DNA of 64,000 bases from Sipunculus nudus (GCA_026874595.1 JAPPUL010000073.1:1387973-1451972), one strand, 5' to 3'. Positions 31,832 through 41,357 are shown, counted from the first letter of the stretch. Made by a program: numbers and translations. The notes: generated by a model from the letters alone, not told the origin.

Positions 31832-32203
31832 TTATTCCTTAAAATTGCCATATTCAAATATTAAGTTGTTAACACCATCCTCTAAATTATGTCCTTTTGT
31901 TAAACCCCTTATACGCTCATATTCTTTATGCTTTGCAAGCACCTTCTTACAATATGACCTTACTAAATGATTAGGATGTCGCTCTGATGCTAGGTATATT
32001 GGGGGAATGCCGCTTCCTTTTTCCTCTTTCAATATATGATCAACAGCATCGCAAACTGCAATGTCATCCTCAAGTAAAAGCAGATTAACAAGACTTATAT
32101 AACTGCTTTTGTCCCAATCAAAGGCCGTCTTGCTTATAACTGCTATTATTGTATCCAAAAGACCTGTCAACAAGCTTGCAAACGTATTCATATCCTCTAA
32201 CAC
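31832..32203 (-). CDS. Small hypothetical protein, helical
   Basis: I do not recognise this 123-residue protein. It looks soluble and helical: an N-terminal amphipathic stretch (FASLLTGLLDTIIAVIS), an acidic leucine-rich middle (LVNLLLLEDDIAVCDAVDHI) and a charged C-terminus; a single HEAT-like helical pair is possible. The listed start is GTG; an ATG four codons downstream (32191) with AGAGG close by is an alternative. It lies upstream of rpsL on the same strand, separated by 386 nt, and downstream of the lipoprotein gene. Confidence 0.6.
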   Translation of the reverse strand: MLEDMNTFASLLTGLLDTIIAVISKTAFDWDKSSYISLVNLLLLEDDIAVCDAVDHILKEEKGSGIPPIYLASERHPNHLVRSYCKKVLAKHKEYERIRGLTKGHNLEDGVNNLIFEYGNFKE

Positions 32204-32280
32204 TTCCCCTTAACTATAAATCAAGTTCCTAAACGATTTAGCGCCTTTTTCTTCTAGCATCATTACTTTAATTACTTTAA

Positions 32281-33390
32281 TTACTTTTTTAATAACTCTC
32301 TTGCCTTAAGATAATGCCTTATCTCTTCTTTGTATGGTGCTTTTTTATATTTCTTTTCAAATATATTTATAAATAGCTTGTAATACTCTTCTGTCGTTTT
32401 GTTATAGCCTCTTTTATCCAATGCAATACTCCCTAGTTTGTATAATATGTATCTATGAGTGCTTTTGTAGGCAATTTCGTTTTTTAACTTTTCAAGCTTA
32501 TCTATAGACTCAAGTTCTGAGAGCCTGTCTATTATGAAATTTATATATGGAATTTCTTGCATGCTAACGTCATACTTTTTTATCAGCTTGTAATAAAGGC
32601 TTTTGGCTTCTTTTAGTTTTTTTAGCTTTTCATTAATATAAGCTTTATAAAGTGGTATGTCCCAAGTCTTTAAGGAACTTACGTTTTTTATATACGTTTC
32701 CCCTCTAATGTAGTTATCATATTCTTTTATATAAAACTGTATTTCGGAAGGAGCAAAGTCTTTAGGGCCTATTAGTATTACACTGTCTTTAGCTTTAGTT
32801 AAAAGCTCGTCAAAATGCGATAGGGCTTTTTTATACTCTTTGTTTTTTATATATAACTTGCCTATTAGGACCATCGTAGTGTATTCTAGGGCACTAACAG
32901 ATTCTTTGGTCTTTTTTGTTGTATAAATAAATCTATGTAGCTTTAAAATAGCATCTTGAATGTTTTTGTTTTGAAATGAGTTATATGCAGTTTTATACAA
33001 AGGAAAGAAAGCAAAAAGCACCTTGTTATCAGGATAGCTTTTTCTTACAAACTCCTCAGCATCACCAAGATGTTCAAATATTCTAAAACCATCAGGTCGA
33101 ACATAGCCCTTAAGATCGCTTTCTTTTATGTGGTACCAAATGGCTTTAGGATTAGAAAGACTAACAGATTCATCAAGTGTAACTATTTTATGTAACTTTA
33201 TTTTATAAGCTATTTTAGAATTTTCATGAGGAGAAACATAAACAAGTTTGTCATTTACGATAGGAACAGCATAGTAAGGCTCTTTGTATTCGACAGTATA
33301 TTTAGCAAGATCTTCCTTTTTGCCACAAGAGGTTAATAAAAAGCTAAGTAAAGGAATAACAGCCAAATACTTAAAAAAGACACCAAACAA
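32281..33390 (-). CDS. Lipoprotein with SH3-like and helical-repeat regions
   Basis: The N-terminus is a lipoprotein signal: hydrophobic residues, then LLTSC with the lipidated cysteine at about position 22, so the protein is probably tethered to an envelope membrane. Residues 30-115 contain beta-rich sequence (PYYAVPIVNDKLVYVSPHEN, WYHIKESDLKGYVRPDGFRI) resembling a bacterial SH3 domain, often peptidoglycan-associated. Residues 140-365 are helical and TPR-like (KLYIKNKEYKKALSHFDELL). The start is TTG, since no ATG precedes the signal. No enzymatic function is evident. Confidence 0.75.
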   Translation of the reverse strand: MFGVFFKYLAVIPLLSFLLTSCGKKEDLAKYTVEYKEPYYAVPIVNDKLVYVSPHENSKIAYKIKLHKIVTLDESVSLSNPKAIWYHIKESDLKGYVRPDGFRIFEHLGDAEEFVRKSYPDNKVLFAFFPLYKTAYNSFQNKNIQDAILKLHRFIYTTKKTKESVSALEYTTMVLIGKLYIKNKEYKKALSHFDELLTKAKDSVILIGPKDFAPSEIQFYIKEYDNYIRGETYIKNVSSLKTWDIPLYKAYINEKLKKLKEAKSLYYKLIKKYDVSMQEIPYINFIIDRLSELESIDKLEKLKNEIAYKSTHRYILYKLGSIALDKRGYNKTTEEYYKLFINIFEKKYKKAPYKEEIRHYLKARELLKK

Positions 33391-33436
33391 AGTTCCAAAA
33401 GCCCCCAGCTTTGTAAAGTAATCTTAATAACGCAAA

Positions 33437-34141
33437 TTAATCACGCGAAGAACTAAGCATAAAGATTTGAATAATGTACCAAAAAAGCAAGGCAACCGAA
33501 GCAAATAGATGCAAAGAAGCGCTCACATACTGGTCAGTATTATAAGATTTTAAGATAGCACTCGTAGAATACAAAATAGCAGCAGATGCAAAAGCAACCA
33601 TAATCCAGGCAAATATAAGGCCAAGAGAGAATCCAAAAAGAATACTAGCCACAATAAAGCCAAGAGCAATAAACCCGCCTATCTTAAGAATAGAGCCAAG
33701 AAAAGAGAAGTCCTTCTTAGTCGTAACAGCAACAAAAGTAAGGCCTGTAAATAAAAACAAAGTAACAAGGCCGGCTTTTTGAATTAGCGTTGAGTCATTA
33801 GCATAAGCACTTGCGATATAAAGTAGAGGCACAAAGATAATAGCCTCAGCCACGATAAAAAGAAGAAGCCCCATGTATTGCGTCCCTTTAGAAGTAGTTG
33901 AGCTTGCCCAATTTTGAGCAAGATAGCTAACGCCCATAAAAACGCCAAGAACAATAAGCCAAGAGAAACCACCGGTCATAAGAGAAGTTAATTTAGGTGC
34001 AAGAGAAGAGTTTAAAATGATAGACTCAAGGACAAGGAATATAACGATAGCTAAAGCCAGGTGAGCATAAGTTCTACTAATAAACTTAGCTCTCTCGCTT
34101 TTCTCAAGAGTATAAGTAGAATAATTAGTTTCTTGCAACAT
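33437..34141 (-). CDS. Bax inhibitor-1/YccA family membrane protein
   Basis: This 234-residue protein has about seven transmembrane helices. The first segment, SERAKFISRTYAHLALAIVI, matches the BI-1 family N-terminus, and the repeat of short helices ending GFSLGLIFAWIMVAFASAAI and SLHLFASVALLFWYIIQIF fits UPF0005 members. The family is linked to calcium leak and to FtsH regulation (YccA). It ends 46 nt before the lipoprotein gene on the same strand. The coding strand here is not G-rich, unlike the ribosomal block. Confidence 0.88.
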   Translation of the reverse strand: MLQETNYSTYTLEKSERAKFISRTYAHLALAIVIFLVLESIILNSSLAPKLTSLMTGGFSWLIVLGVFMGVSYLAQNWASSTTSKGTQYMGLLLFIVAEAIIFVPLLYIASAYANDSTLIQKAGLVTLFLFTGLTFVAVTTKKDFSFLGSILKIGGFIALGFIVASILFGFSLGLIFAWIMVAFASAAILYSTSAILKSYNTDQYVSASLHLFASVALLFWYIIQIFMLSSSRD

Positions 34142-34274
34142 GTAAAACCTCCTTAAAGAGCCTTTAAGCTCAAGCTAAGAATAAACATAGCCTAATAAAT
34201 ATAAGATACTAAAAGGATTAATAATAATAAGCTAAAAGTCAATCAGTTTATAAACAAAGTTTAAGAGTTTTAGT

Positions 34275-35999
34275 TTAAGAATTATTGTTATAAGCATCTA
34301 AGATGGCTAAATACTTGTTGCACTCAAAAACGTTTATTCGATCCTCAAGCATAAGATAAAGATGTAAAGCTTTAAGGTAGTTATAGTGTGCTTCTTTTTT
34401 GCGATGAGCTTGGAATAGGGTTTTAGCAAGCAATTTATAGCTGTAAGCGACCTCACGTTCTTTTCCAAGAATTAAATGATCAAAAGAGTCTTCAAAGTTA
34501 TAATTGTTAACATGGTTTTGCATCTTAGAGTTTTTATTAGGGTGGGAGTTAGATTTTTGCTTATTAGTATCTAAAAGCGAGGCATTAAGCTCAGCAAGGG
34601 AATTAACATTAGCAATGGTATCCTTATGGAAAGAGTTAATAAGTTCTATTTTTTTAATAAGTTTAGCTTCCTTATCTGACATGCCGTCAATGCGAGCGAT
34701 TTTAGAAGCCAGAGCATAAAGCTTGATACGATCTTCTTCAAACTTATTTTTGAAAATTTCTTCTAAAGACACAGGATGTTTCTTAACGTCTTTCCAAAGG
34801 CGAGCACCAAGTTTTGGGTCATAGATATCTTTTTTAAGTTCAAAGTTAATAATAGCTTGTTCATTATAAGATATTTTGGAATCGGCATTAACGACATGAT
34901 AAATAAGGCTTAACTTCTCCCAATCTTCTTGTAGAGGGAATGCACTTTGTAAGAAACGGTTTATATATCTAAGCGACGGGACGTTATCGCATATTATGAT
35001 AATAGATGCCATGATGGGAGTAGATAAAAAAGCGCCTGCAATGCCCCAAATAAAGCTCCAAAATATAAGAGATACGAAAACGACAAAAGAGCTTAAGGAA
35101 AGGCTTTTGCCAAAGATACGGGGCTCGATGACATTTGCAAAGACAATTTGTACTATTATGATGATGGCGGTTAAAGAGATGGCAAGACTTGAGTTATCAA
35201 ATTGTATAAAAGATAGTAAAATAGGCAATATAGAAGCAATGACGGGTCCTATTATGGGGATAAAGCTTAGAATGAATATGAGGAAGGCAAAAACGAGGGC
35301 GAAGTCAAGGCCATAGATAAGGAAGACAACGTATAAAATGGAAGCGGCAGCAGAAGTAACGAGTGCTTTATAAAGTATATATCTTTGGATTTGGCTTACG
35401 ATACGAGTATTAATGTTATTAATGTTAGCAGCTTTGGCAGGATGTAGAGCCCGCGAGGTTTTAATTTTAAAGTTTTTGATACCGGCAAGGAAGAAACAAA
35501 GGTATAAGATGAATAAGATGAAGTCGGTAAAAAGGGAAGTAGTTTTAGTAAAAAGGCTTAGGATGTAGTCTTTGCCATAACCGATAAAGTCTTTTAGTGG
35601 CGCTGTTAGTTCTTCTAGATAGTTTGTTTTTTTTAGATTAAAGAGATTTTGAATATTTTGCCAAAGGTCAACAAAGCGCTTTTCATAGAAGGGTAATTTT
35701 TCTTTTACGAGGGTTTCGATGTTGGAGTAAAAGAGTAAAGACACGAGTGTAATTATGGATATGGAAGCGACGAGAGGAATAGTTACGGCAAGAGCAGAGG
35801 GGAGTTTTTTTTGCAATTTCTCAACGATAGGGTTAAGGCCGTAAGCGAAGAAGATAGCCAAGACAAGAGGGATTAAGAAATCTCTTAAGAAGTAAGCAAG
35901 TGCGATCGAGGCTATAATTATTAATATGAATATGACAGAGGAAGTTCTTGAATTTTGTTCTATGGAGTAGAAGGAGAAGATATTATTGCTAAAACGCAT
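34275..35999 (-). CDS. AI-2E/PerM family permease with a TerB-like and helical C-terminal extension
   Basis: Residues 1-340 are a PerM/YdiK-type membrane domain: paired N-terminal helices (IALAYFLRDFLIPLVLAIFF), a soluble loop, and the signature FIPIIGPVIASILPILLSFI with IWGIAGAFLSTPIMASIII. Family members transport quorum signals or ions. Residues 350-470 hold two charged helical segments resembling TerB (LIYHVVNADSKISYNEQAII and LASKIARIDGMSDKEAKLIK), normally found in tellurite-resistance proteins. Residues 500-574 look TPR-like. Typical PerM proteins stop near 350, so this is a fusion or lineage-specific extension. The coding strand is strongly C-rich. Confidence 0.8.
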   Translation of the reverse strand: MRFSNNIFSFYSIEQNSRTSSVIFILIIIASIALAYFLRDFLIPLVLAIFFAYGLNPIVEKLQKKLPSALAVTIPLVASISIITLVSLLFYSNIETLVKEKLPFYEKRFVDLWQNIQNLFNLKKTNYLEELTAPLKDFIGYGKDYILSLFTKTTSLFTDFILFILYLCFFLAGIKNFKIKTSRALHPAKAANINNINTRIVSQIQRYILYKALVTSAAASILYVVFLIYGLDFALVFAFLIFILSFIPIIGPVIASILPILLSFIQFDNSSLAISLTAIIIIVQIVFANVIEPRIFGKSLSLSSFVVFVSLIFWSFIWGIAGAFLSTPIMASIIIICDNVPSLRYINRFLQSAFPLQEDWEKLSLIYHVVNADSKISYNEQAIINFELKKDIYDPKLGARLWKDVKKHPVSLEEIFKNKFEEDRIKLYALASKIARIDGMSDKEAKLIKKIELINSFHKDTIANVNSLAELNASLLDTNKQKSNSHPNKNSKMQNHVNNYNFEDSFDHLILGKEREVAYSYKLLAKTLFQAHRKKEAHYNYLKALHLYLMLEDRINVFECNKYLAILDAYNNNS

Positions 36000-36345
36000 A
36001 GATTAAAAGCCTTTTAAGAATTTTGTTTTAAAGAGTATAGATAAAATAAGTAAAACTAAGTTTAAATATAAAATATAAAGATAAAAGGTAGTATTATTTT
36101 TGACAGATATTACTAGTAAAAGAGGTTTAAGCGCCTGTAAGAATACAGTTTGCTTTTTTGGTAAGAGAGATATGTTTAAAAAAAAAGGTTTTGTGTAGAA
36201 AAAAAAGCCAATGTAAAAAAGTAAAGTATAAAAGTGTAGATTTTTAAAATAAATAGTAGTTTATTTACTACTATAAAATTAAGTGCTAAGAAGTTACAAG
36301 TAAGAAGTTACAATATTGTATAGCTTAAGAGGGAATAGCAAACAA
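36000..36345 (+). other. Divergent intergenic region with an inverted repeat
   Basis: This AT-rich spacer lies between the divergent permease and the cyclase-like gene. A TTGACA at 36100-36105 lacks a matching -10 box 17 bp on. A perfect 8-bp inverted repeat is at 36253-36274. A short direct repeat of AAGAAGTTACAA type lies near 36288-36313. No RNA gene was seen. Confidence 0.45.
36253..36274. promoter_or_regulatory. Perfect 8-bp inverted repeat, candidate operator
   Basis: ATAGTAGT and ACTACTAT are separated by TTATTT. The right arm runs into TATAAA (36272-36277), so a protein bound here could block a promoter for the downstream cyclase-like gene. There is no T-run, so a terminator is less likely. 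Confidence 0.35.
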
Positions 36346-37377
36346 ATGTTCTCGTTTGAGAAGAATTATATAAAGGAACAAGAAACGATAATAAATCGGC
36401 TTAAGGGAGAACTAGAAGAGAAGAGCAAAAAGACATTGCGTTGTAGTAATGAGATAGAAGAACTTAAGGAACAGGTGGCAATGCTTCGTGAGGAGCTAAT
36501 GGAGCGGGCAAGGGGTGGGGAGGGGTTTGGTAAAGGGGGGGTTATGGAGGGTATGGAGGGGAGTGGTGGTGAGGATGGGGTTTTTGAATATGAGCGTGGG
36601 TTTCTTGCAGAAGAAGATATGCTAAATAATGTACGAGAAGGGCTTGATCTTGATGGGGAGGGGGAGGATAAAGGTAATGGGGGAGTTGAAAAGACTTATA
36701 GTGTTGTGCCAGAAAGTATAGTCCGAGACAAGATATCGCAAATATATATACCAGAAAGGATATATACTAAGCTTGAGGAGGAAGGGGTGGAAGGATATTA
36801 TGATGGTGTTAATAAAGCTTTAATTGTCTATAAGCTAAAGCTTAACGGGCTTTACATGGAAGGTTTAAGCGAAGTTGGACGTATAAAATTATGGACGAAG
36901 CTTATAAATGGTGTTGGGAAGGTAATATATGGGGTTGGAGGGTATATAAGCCATGCAGGAGATGATCTAATAGAGGGAGTTATAGGGCTTTTTGATGGAG
37001 GGTATGAAGGAGAGTCAGGTGATAAGTATTTTTCAAAAAGTATATTAGAGCTTAAGGAAGGGGTCGAAGATAAAGTATTTTTAATAAACAAATATTTAAA
37101 AAGCAAAGGTCTTGAGAATCTAGAAGTGTCATTAAATTTAGATTATGGGCGCATGCTTTTTGGGGGTGGGAGAGGGGGTAAAGGGTTAGTATTAATGGGA
37201 GAGTCCCATAAGATATTAAGAGAACTTATGTGTCTTGGGCTAAAAGGCTATAGCCTGGTATGTACGGACAGGCTATACGAGAAGCTAAAAGGAGTTTTTG
37301 AGTTTATAGAGCTTCCGGAAAAGCTAAGTATGGGGATAGAGCTTTACGGGATTAAAGATATCAGGCTAAGAAATTAA
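36346..37377 (+). CDS. Coiled-coil protein with a degenerate nucleotide-cyclase-like domain
   Basis: Residues 1-55 form a charged coiled coil, 56-112 a Gly/Glu linker, and 120-343 align by eye along the whole class III cyclase domain of the intact cyclase at 46328-48742. GGYISHAGDDLIEGVIGLF matches GTLDKYIGDAIMSFWG, VSLNLDYGRMLFGG matches RIGIHTGEAIVGN, and LYGIKD matches LGIYEV. The first metal-binding Asp is replaced (VYKLKL for FFSDI), the substrate Lys is lost, and GDAVN is GESHK; one Asp and a later Arg remain. It is therefore probably catalytically dead and could act as a partner or sensor. ATG 36346 with AAGAGGG 12 nt upstream is preferred to TTG 36316. Confidence 0.7.
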   Translation: MFSFEKNYIKEQETIINRLKGELEEKSKKTLRCSNEIEELKEQVAMLREELMERARGGEGFGKGGVMEGMEGSGGEDGVFEYERGFLAEEDMLNNVREGLDLDGEGEDKGNGGVEKTYSVVPESIVRDKISQIYIPERIYTKLEEEGVEGYYDGVNKALIVYKLKLNGLYMEGLSEVGRIKLWTKLINGVGKVIYGVGGYISHAGDDLIEGVIGLFDGGYEGESGDKYFSKSILELKEGVEDKVFLINKYLKSKGLENLEVSLNLDYGRMLFGGGRGGKGLVLMGESHKILRELMCLGLKGYSLVCTDRLYEKLKGVFEFIELPEKLSMGIELYGIKDIRLRN

Positions 37378-37387
37378 AAGTTAAAAG
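37374..37387 (+). repeat. 7-bp duplication over the stop codon of the cyclase-like gene
   Basis: TTAAAAG occurs twice head to tail; the first copy contains the TAA stop. Short, but the same layout as longer duplications at other stops here. Confidence 0.6.
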
Positions 37388-37421
37388 AATAATATATATA
37401 TATGTAAGGAAGAGAGTAAAG

Positions 37422-40322
37422 ATGAATGAAGAAAGGGATAAGCAAATGGATTCAAAGATAACAAAGGATGGACATAGATTAAAAGAGAATGAAGATATAA
37501 AGTACACAACGTGCTATATGTGTGCGTGCAGATGCGGAATAAAGGTATCGCTACGAGATGAGAAGATAGTGTATATACAAGGTAATATGGAGCATCCAAC
37601 TAATCAGGGTGTAATATGCGCAAAGGGCTCATCAGGGATAATGAAGCAATTTAGTCCGGGTCGAATAACGAAGCCGCTGTTGCGTCGAGAGGGTAAGGAA
37701 CGTGGTAGCGGGGAATTTGAAGAGATAAGCTGGGGAGGGGCGATGGAGCTTTTAGTTAAGCGTTTAAAGAAGATAAGGGGAGAGGATCCAAAGAAGCTAG
37801 CATTTTACACGGGACGAGATCAAATGCAGGCATTAACAGGGTATTGGGCAAAACAGTTTGGAACACCGAACTTTGCGGCGCATGGGGGATTTTGTTCTGT
37901 AAATATGGCAGCTGGCATGATATATTCGATGGGAGGCACGAGCTGGGAGTTTGGGGGGCCTGATTTTGAGATGACAAAATATCTATTACTATTTGGAGTA
38001 GCAGAAGATCATGATTCAAATCCGATGAAGCTAGGGTTGTCGAAGGTGAAGAATCGCGGGGGGAAGGTAGTGGTTATAAACCCGATAAGGTCAGGGTATG
38101 GAGCAATAGCGGATGAGTGGGTAGCGATAAGGCCTGGGACGGACGGAGCATTTATAATGGGACTTATGAATGTTTTGGTGGAGCACAAGTTTTATGACAA
38201 AGAGTTTTTACTAAACTTTACAAATGCAAGTTATCTGGTTGAGCTAAAGGGTGATGAAGTTGGTGAGGGGGAGGGTTTTGAGGGGTTATTGTATACGTGC
38301 GGAGATGATAAGGAGGTAAAATATGTGTATGACGAGGAGAGTGGGAGGGTAGAGGAAGCGCATAAGAAAGGCGTTAAGGCAGCACTTCTTGGGACATATA
38401 AGGTGGGGAAGAGGAATTTAAAGACAGTGATGCAATGTTTGGTGGAACGGGTATCAAAGTACACACCGGAGAGTGCAGAGGCTATATGCGGGGTACCAGC
38501 TGAAGTTATAAGGCGAATAGGAATAGAAGTAGGGGTGGTCGCGCAAGAACTTATAACACTAGAAATACCTTGGACAGATGCGTGGGGAACTAAACATGAA
38601 AATACAACAGGGCGGCCGGTATCATTGCACGGGATGCGCGGGCTTGCAGCACATACAAATGGATTTCAAACTATAAGGGCACTATCAGCGTTCATGATGT
38701 TGCTAGGTATAATAGACAGGCCGGGTGGTTTTAGATATAAACCACCTTTCCCGAAGCCGATTCCGCCGGCAGTGCGGCCTGTAAACAACGAAGCAGACAT
38801 AAAGCCAAACAAAGCGTTGCCAAAGCCGGCTTTAGGTTTTCCAGCAAGTCCAGAAGACCTAATGATAGATGAGAAAGGAGGGCCAATAAGGCTTGATAAA
38901 GCGTTCAGCTGGGAATTTCCTTTAACGGCACATGGCATGCTGCAAAACGTGATAACGAATGCACATCGTGGAGACCCATATAAGATAGACACATTGATAT
39001 TATTCATGGCAAACATGGCCTGGAACTCGTCAATGAATACGAGTGGGATGCTAAGGATGCTAACGGATAAAGAAGAAGATGGCGAGTATAAGATTCCGTT
39101 TATAGTGGTAAGCGATGCATTTTATAGTGAACAAGTAGCGTATGCAGATTTGGTATTGCCGGACACAACATACTTAGAGAGATTTGACTGTATATCGATG
39201 TTAGACAGGCCAATCAGCGAGTACGACGCAGTATGTGATTCTATAAGGCATCCTATAATGGAGCCGAAAGGGGAGTGCAGGGCATTTCAGCAGACGCTAA
39301 TAGACCTTGCAGGAGAGCTTGGACTTGAAGGGTTTTGTGATTCAGAAGGGAAACTAAAATACAAGACCTATGAAGAGTTTATAACGAAGTGGGAGACGGT
39401 GGAAGGAGGGGGAGTAGGCTTTTTATCAGGATGGAGGGGGGCAGATGGAGCAAAACAGATAATAGGCGAACCGAATGAGAAACAGCTTGACAAATACATA
39501 GAAAACAAATCGTTTTACCGTTATGAGCTTGAGGATGGAATAAAGTACAATAGAAATATAAATAAGGGCTATTTGGAGTGGGCAACGAAGATGAAGTTAA
39601 TAGGGAGTGCAAAGCCGATAGTGATGAATATGTATTCAGAGGTGCTTGAAAGTTTTAGAATAAGCGCAGAAGGTGATGTAGAAGGTAGAAAGCCTCAAAC
39701 ACAAGCGCAAAGGGAGCGGATATTAAGATATTTTGATCCGCTACCGTTTTGGTATGAGTCGCTTGAGCCAAAACAAATAGATAAGGAGCAATATAGTTTT
39801 TATGCAATAACCCAAAGGCCTATGCCAATGTACCATTCATGGGATGGACAAAATGCGTGGTTAAGACAAATAGTAGGACAAAATTATTTATATATAAATC
39901 CTAAAAAGGCAAAAGAGCTTGGGATAGAAGACGAGGATTGGGTATGGGTTGAGTCGTCGATAGCTAAGATACGAGTACAGGTAAAATACTCAGAAGCGCA
40001 TCAGCCTGACACAGTATGGACATGGAATGGAGTAGGTAAGAAGTCAGGCTTTTGGGGACTTAAGGGAGATGTTGCGGAGGCAAAGAAAGGATTTTTACTT
40101 AATCACTTAATAAGAGAAGAGCTTAAGCTCTCAGGCTTTGGAAAAATATCAAACAGCGATCCGATAACAGGGCAAGCGGGCTGGTATGATCTTCGGGTAA
40201 AGATATATAAAGCAGAAGAGGAGGGACATTATCCTGAGTATGAGAGTGTATCGGTGCCAAAACACATGGAAAAGGCAAAAGAGCTTATAGACTATGGATT
40301 TTTAAGAGGGAAAGCAAGATAA
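37422..40322 (+). CDS. Molybdopterin oxidoreductase catalytic subunit, SoeA/DMSO-reductase family
   Basis: This 966-residue enzyme binds a bis-molybdopterin guanine dinucleotide cofactor. The N-terminal [4Fe-4S] motif is CYMCACRCGI (about residues 31-40) with a fourth cysteine in GVICAKGSSGIMKQFSPGRI. Molybdopterin-binding segments include SWGGAMELLVKRL, GGKVVVINPIRSGYG and, near the end, a molydop-binding domain (YAITQRPMPMYHSWDGQNAW). No twin-arginine signal is present, so it should face the cytoplasm, as in the SoeABC sulfite dehydrogenase whose N-terminal motif it resembles. It heads a three-gene unit with a ferredoxin-like subunit and a DmsC/SoeC-like membrane anchor. Sulfite is a plausible but unproven substrate; polysulfide or an organic S-oxide are alternatives. 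Confidence 0.88.
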   Translation: MNEERDKQMDSKITKDGHRLKENEDIKYTTCYMCACRCGIKVSLRDEKIVYIQGNMEHPTNQGVICAKGSSGIMKQFSPGRITKPLLRREGKERGSGEFEEISWGGAMELLVKRLKKIRGEDPKKLAFYTGRDQMQALTGYWAKQFGTPNFAAHGGFCSVNMAAGMIYSMGGTSWEFGGPDFEMTKYLLLFGVAEDHDSNPMKLGLSKVKNRGGKVVVINPIRSGYGAIADEWVAIRPGTDGAFIMGLMNVLVEHKFYDKEFLLNFTNASYLVELKGDEVGEGEGFEGLLYTCGDDKEVKYVYDEESGRVEEAHKKGVKAALLGTYKVGKRNLKTVMQCLVERVSKYTPESAEAICGVPAEVIRRIGIEVGVVAQELITLEIPWTDAWGTKHENTTGRPVSLHGMRGLAAHTNGFQTIRALSAFMMLLGIIDRPGGFRYKPPFPKPIPPAVRPVNNEADIKPNKALPKPALGFPASPEDLMIDEKGGPIRLDKAFSWEFPLTAHGMLQNVITNAHRGDPYKIDTLILFMANMAWNSSMNTSGMLRMLTDKEEDGEYKIPFIVVSDAFYSEQVAYADLVLPDTTYLERFDCISMLDRPISEYDAVCDSIRHPIMEPKGECRAFQQTLIDLAGELGLEGFCDSEGKLKYKTYEEFITKWETVEGGGVGFLSGWRGADGAKQIIGEPNEKQLDKYIENKSFYRYELEDGIKYNRNINKGYLEWATKMKLIGSAKPIVMNMYSEVLESFRISAEGDVEGRKPQTQAQRERILRYFDPLPFWYESLEPKQIDKEQYSFYAITQRPMPMYHSWDGQNAWLRQIVGQNYLYINPKKAKELGIEDEDWVWVESSIAKIRVQVKYSEAHQPDTVWTWNGVGKKSGFWGLKGDVAEAKKGFLLNHLIREELKLSGFGKISNSDPITGQAGWYDLRVKIYKAEEEGHYPEYESVSVPKHMEKAKELIDYGFLRGKAR

Positions 40323-40477
40323 TGCTTATATGAAAGTATAAAATGCTATGCTTGTTTAAAAGACGGGTATAAGAGATAGGATAAAGATGATAGGATGAAG
40401 AGATAAGAAGAGATAAGGAGCTTTTGAAAAGATAGGTTAAGGGGATTATAGAAAGATAATCTAAAAGGAGCAAATAA

Positions 40478-41176
40478 ATGAACGATATAAAGAGCGAAAG
40501 CAAAAGCGAGATAAATAACAAAAGGAAGAAACAACTTGCGTTAGTAATAGATTTAAATACGTGTGTAGGCTGCCATGCATGTGCGACAAATTGCAAGTCT
40601 TGGAACACGCAAGGAGAGCTTGGACCGTTACCGGACAAAGATCCATATGGGAGTGATCCAAGCGGGGTATGGTATAATCGGGTACAAACATACGAGCTTG
40701 GGCAGTTTCCGAATACGGAGATAATGTATCTGCCGAAGTCGTGTATGCATTGTGAAGATCCGCCCTGTGTGGAGGTATGCCCGACGGAGGCATCCTATAA
40801 GCGCGAAGAGGATGGAATAGTATTAGTACATTATGATGATTGTATAGGGTGTAAATATTGCGCATGGGCGTGTCCTTATGGGTGTCGAGAATATGACGAG
40901 AAAGAGGGAGTGATGAAGAAATGTACACTTTGCGTAGACAGGATATACAATGAAGACTTGCCGGAAGCAGAACGTTTACCAGCGTGCGTATTGGCATGTC
41001 CATCGAAGGCTAGGATATTTGGAGATATAAACGATCCAGAAAGCGAGGCATCAAAAGCGATAGAGATAGGGTATGGATATAAGCTGATGCCGGAGGCTGG
41101 AACAAACCCAGCAAATCACTATATACCAAAGAAGAACACTAAAGTATCGATAGATCATGTATGCAGCTGTAAGTAG
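40478..41176 (+). CDS. Four-cluster [4Fe-4S] electron-transfer subunit (SoeB/DmsB-like)
   Basis: This passes electrons between the molybdenum subunit and the membrane quinone subunit. Cysteine groups for four [4Fe-4S] clusters are visible in 232 residues: CVGCHACATNCKSWN, CMHCEDPPCVEVCP, CIGCKYCAWACPYGC, and CTLCVDR with LPACVLACPSKA. AAGGAG lies 8 nt before the ATG. It sits between the catalytic and membrane subunits; 155 nt separate it from the former. No signal peptide is present, agreeing with a cytoplasmic complex. Confidence 0.92.
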   Translation: MNDIKSESKSEINNKRKKQLALVIDLNTCVGCHACATNCKSWNTQGELGPLPDKDPYGSDPSGVWYNRVQTYELGQFPNTEIMYLPKSCMHCEDPPCVEVCPTEASYKREEDGIVLVHYDDCIGCKYCAWACPYGCREYDEKEGVMKKCTLCVDRIYNEDLPEAERLPACVLACPSKARIFGDINDPESEASKAIEIGYGYKLMPEAGTNPANHYIPKKNTKVSIDHVCSCK

Positions 41177-41282
41177 ATGCACAATAGTTGTAGGAGAGGG
41201 GGGTGAGAGGGAGATGATGAGGGTGGATGCTATCAGGAGGGATGCTAGAAAGAAGTAGTAGTTTAGACAAACGTAAAAGTTT

Positions 41283-41357
41283 AAAAAATAAAGTAAGAAA
41301 AAATAAAGTAAGAAAAAATAAAGTAAGAAAAAATAAAGTAAGAAAAAATAAAGTAAG
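41283..41357 (+). repeat. Five exact copies of a 15-bp unit upstream of the membrane subunit
   Basis: AAAAAATAAAGTAAG is repeated five times without variation, ending 29 nt before the ATG at 41387. The array lies between the second and third genes of the molybdoenzyme operon and could alter mRNA folding or stability there. Confidence 0.95.
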
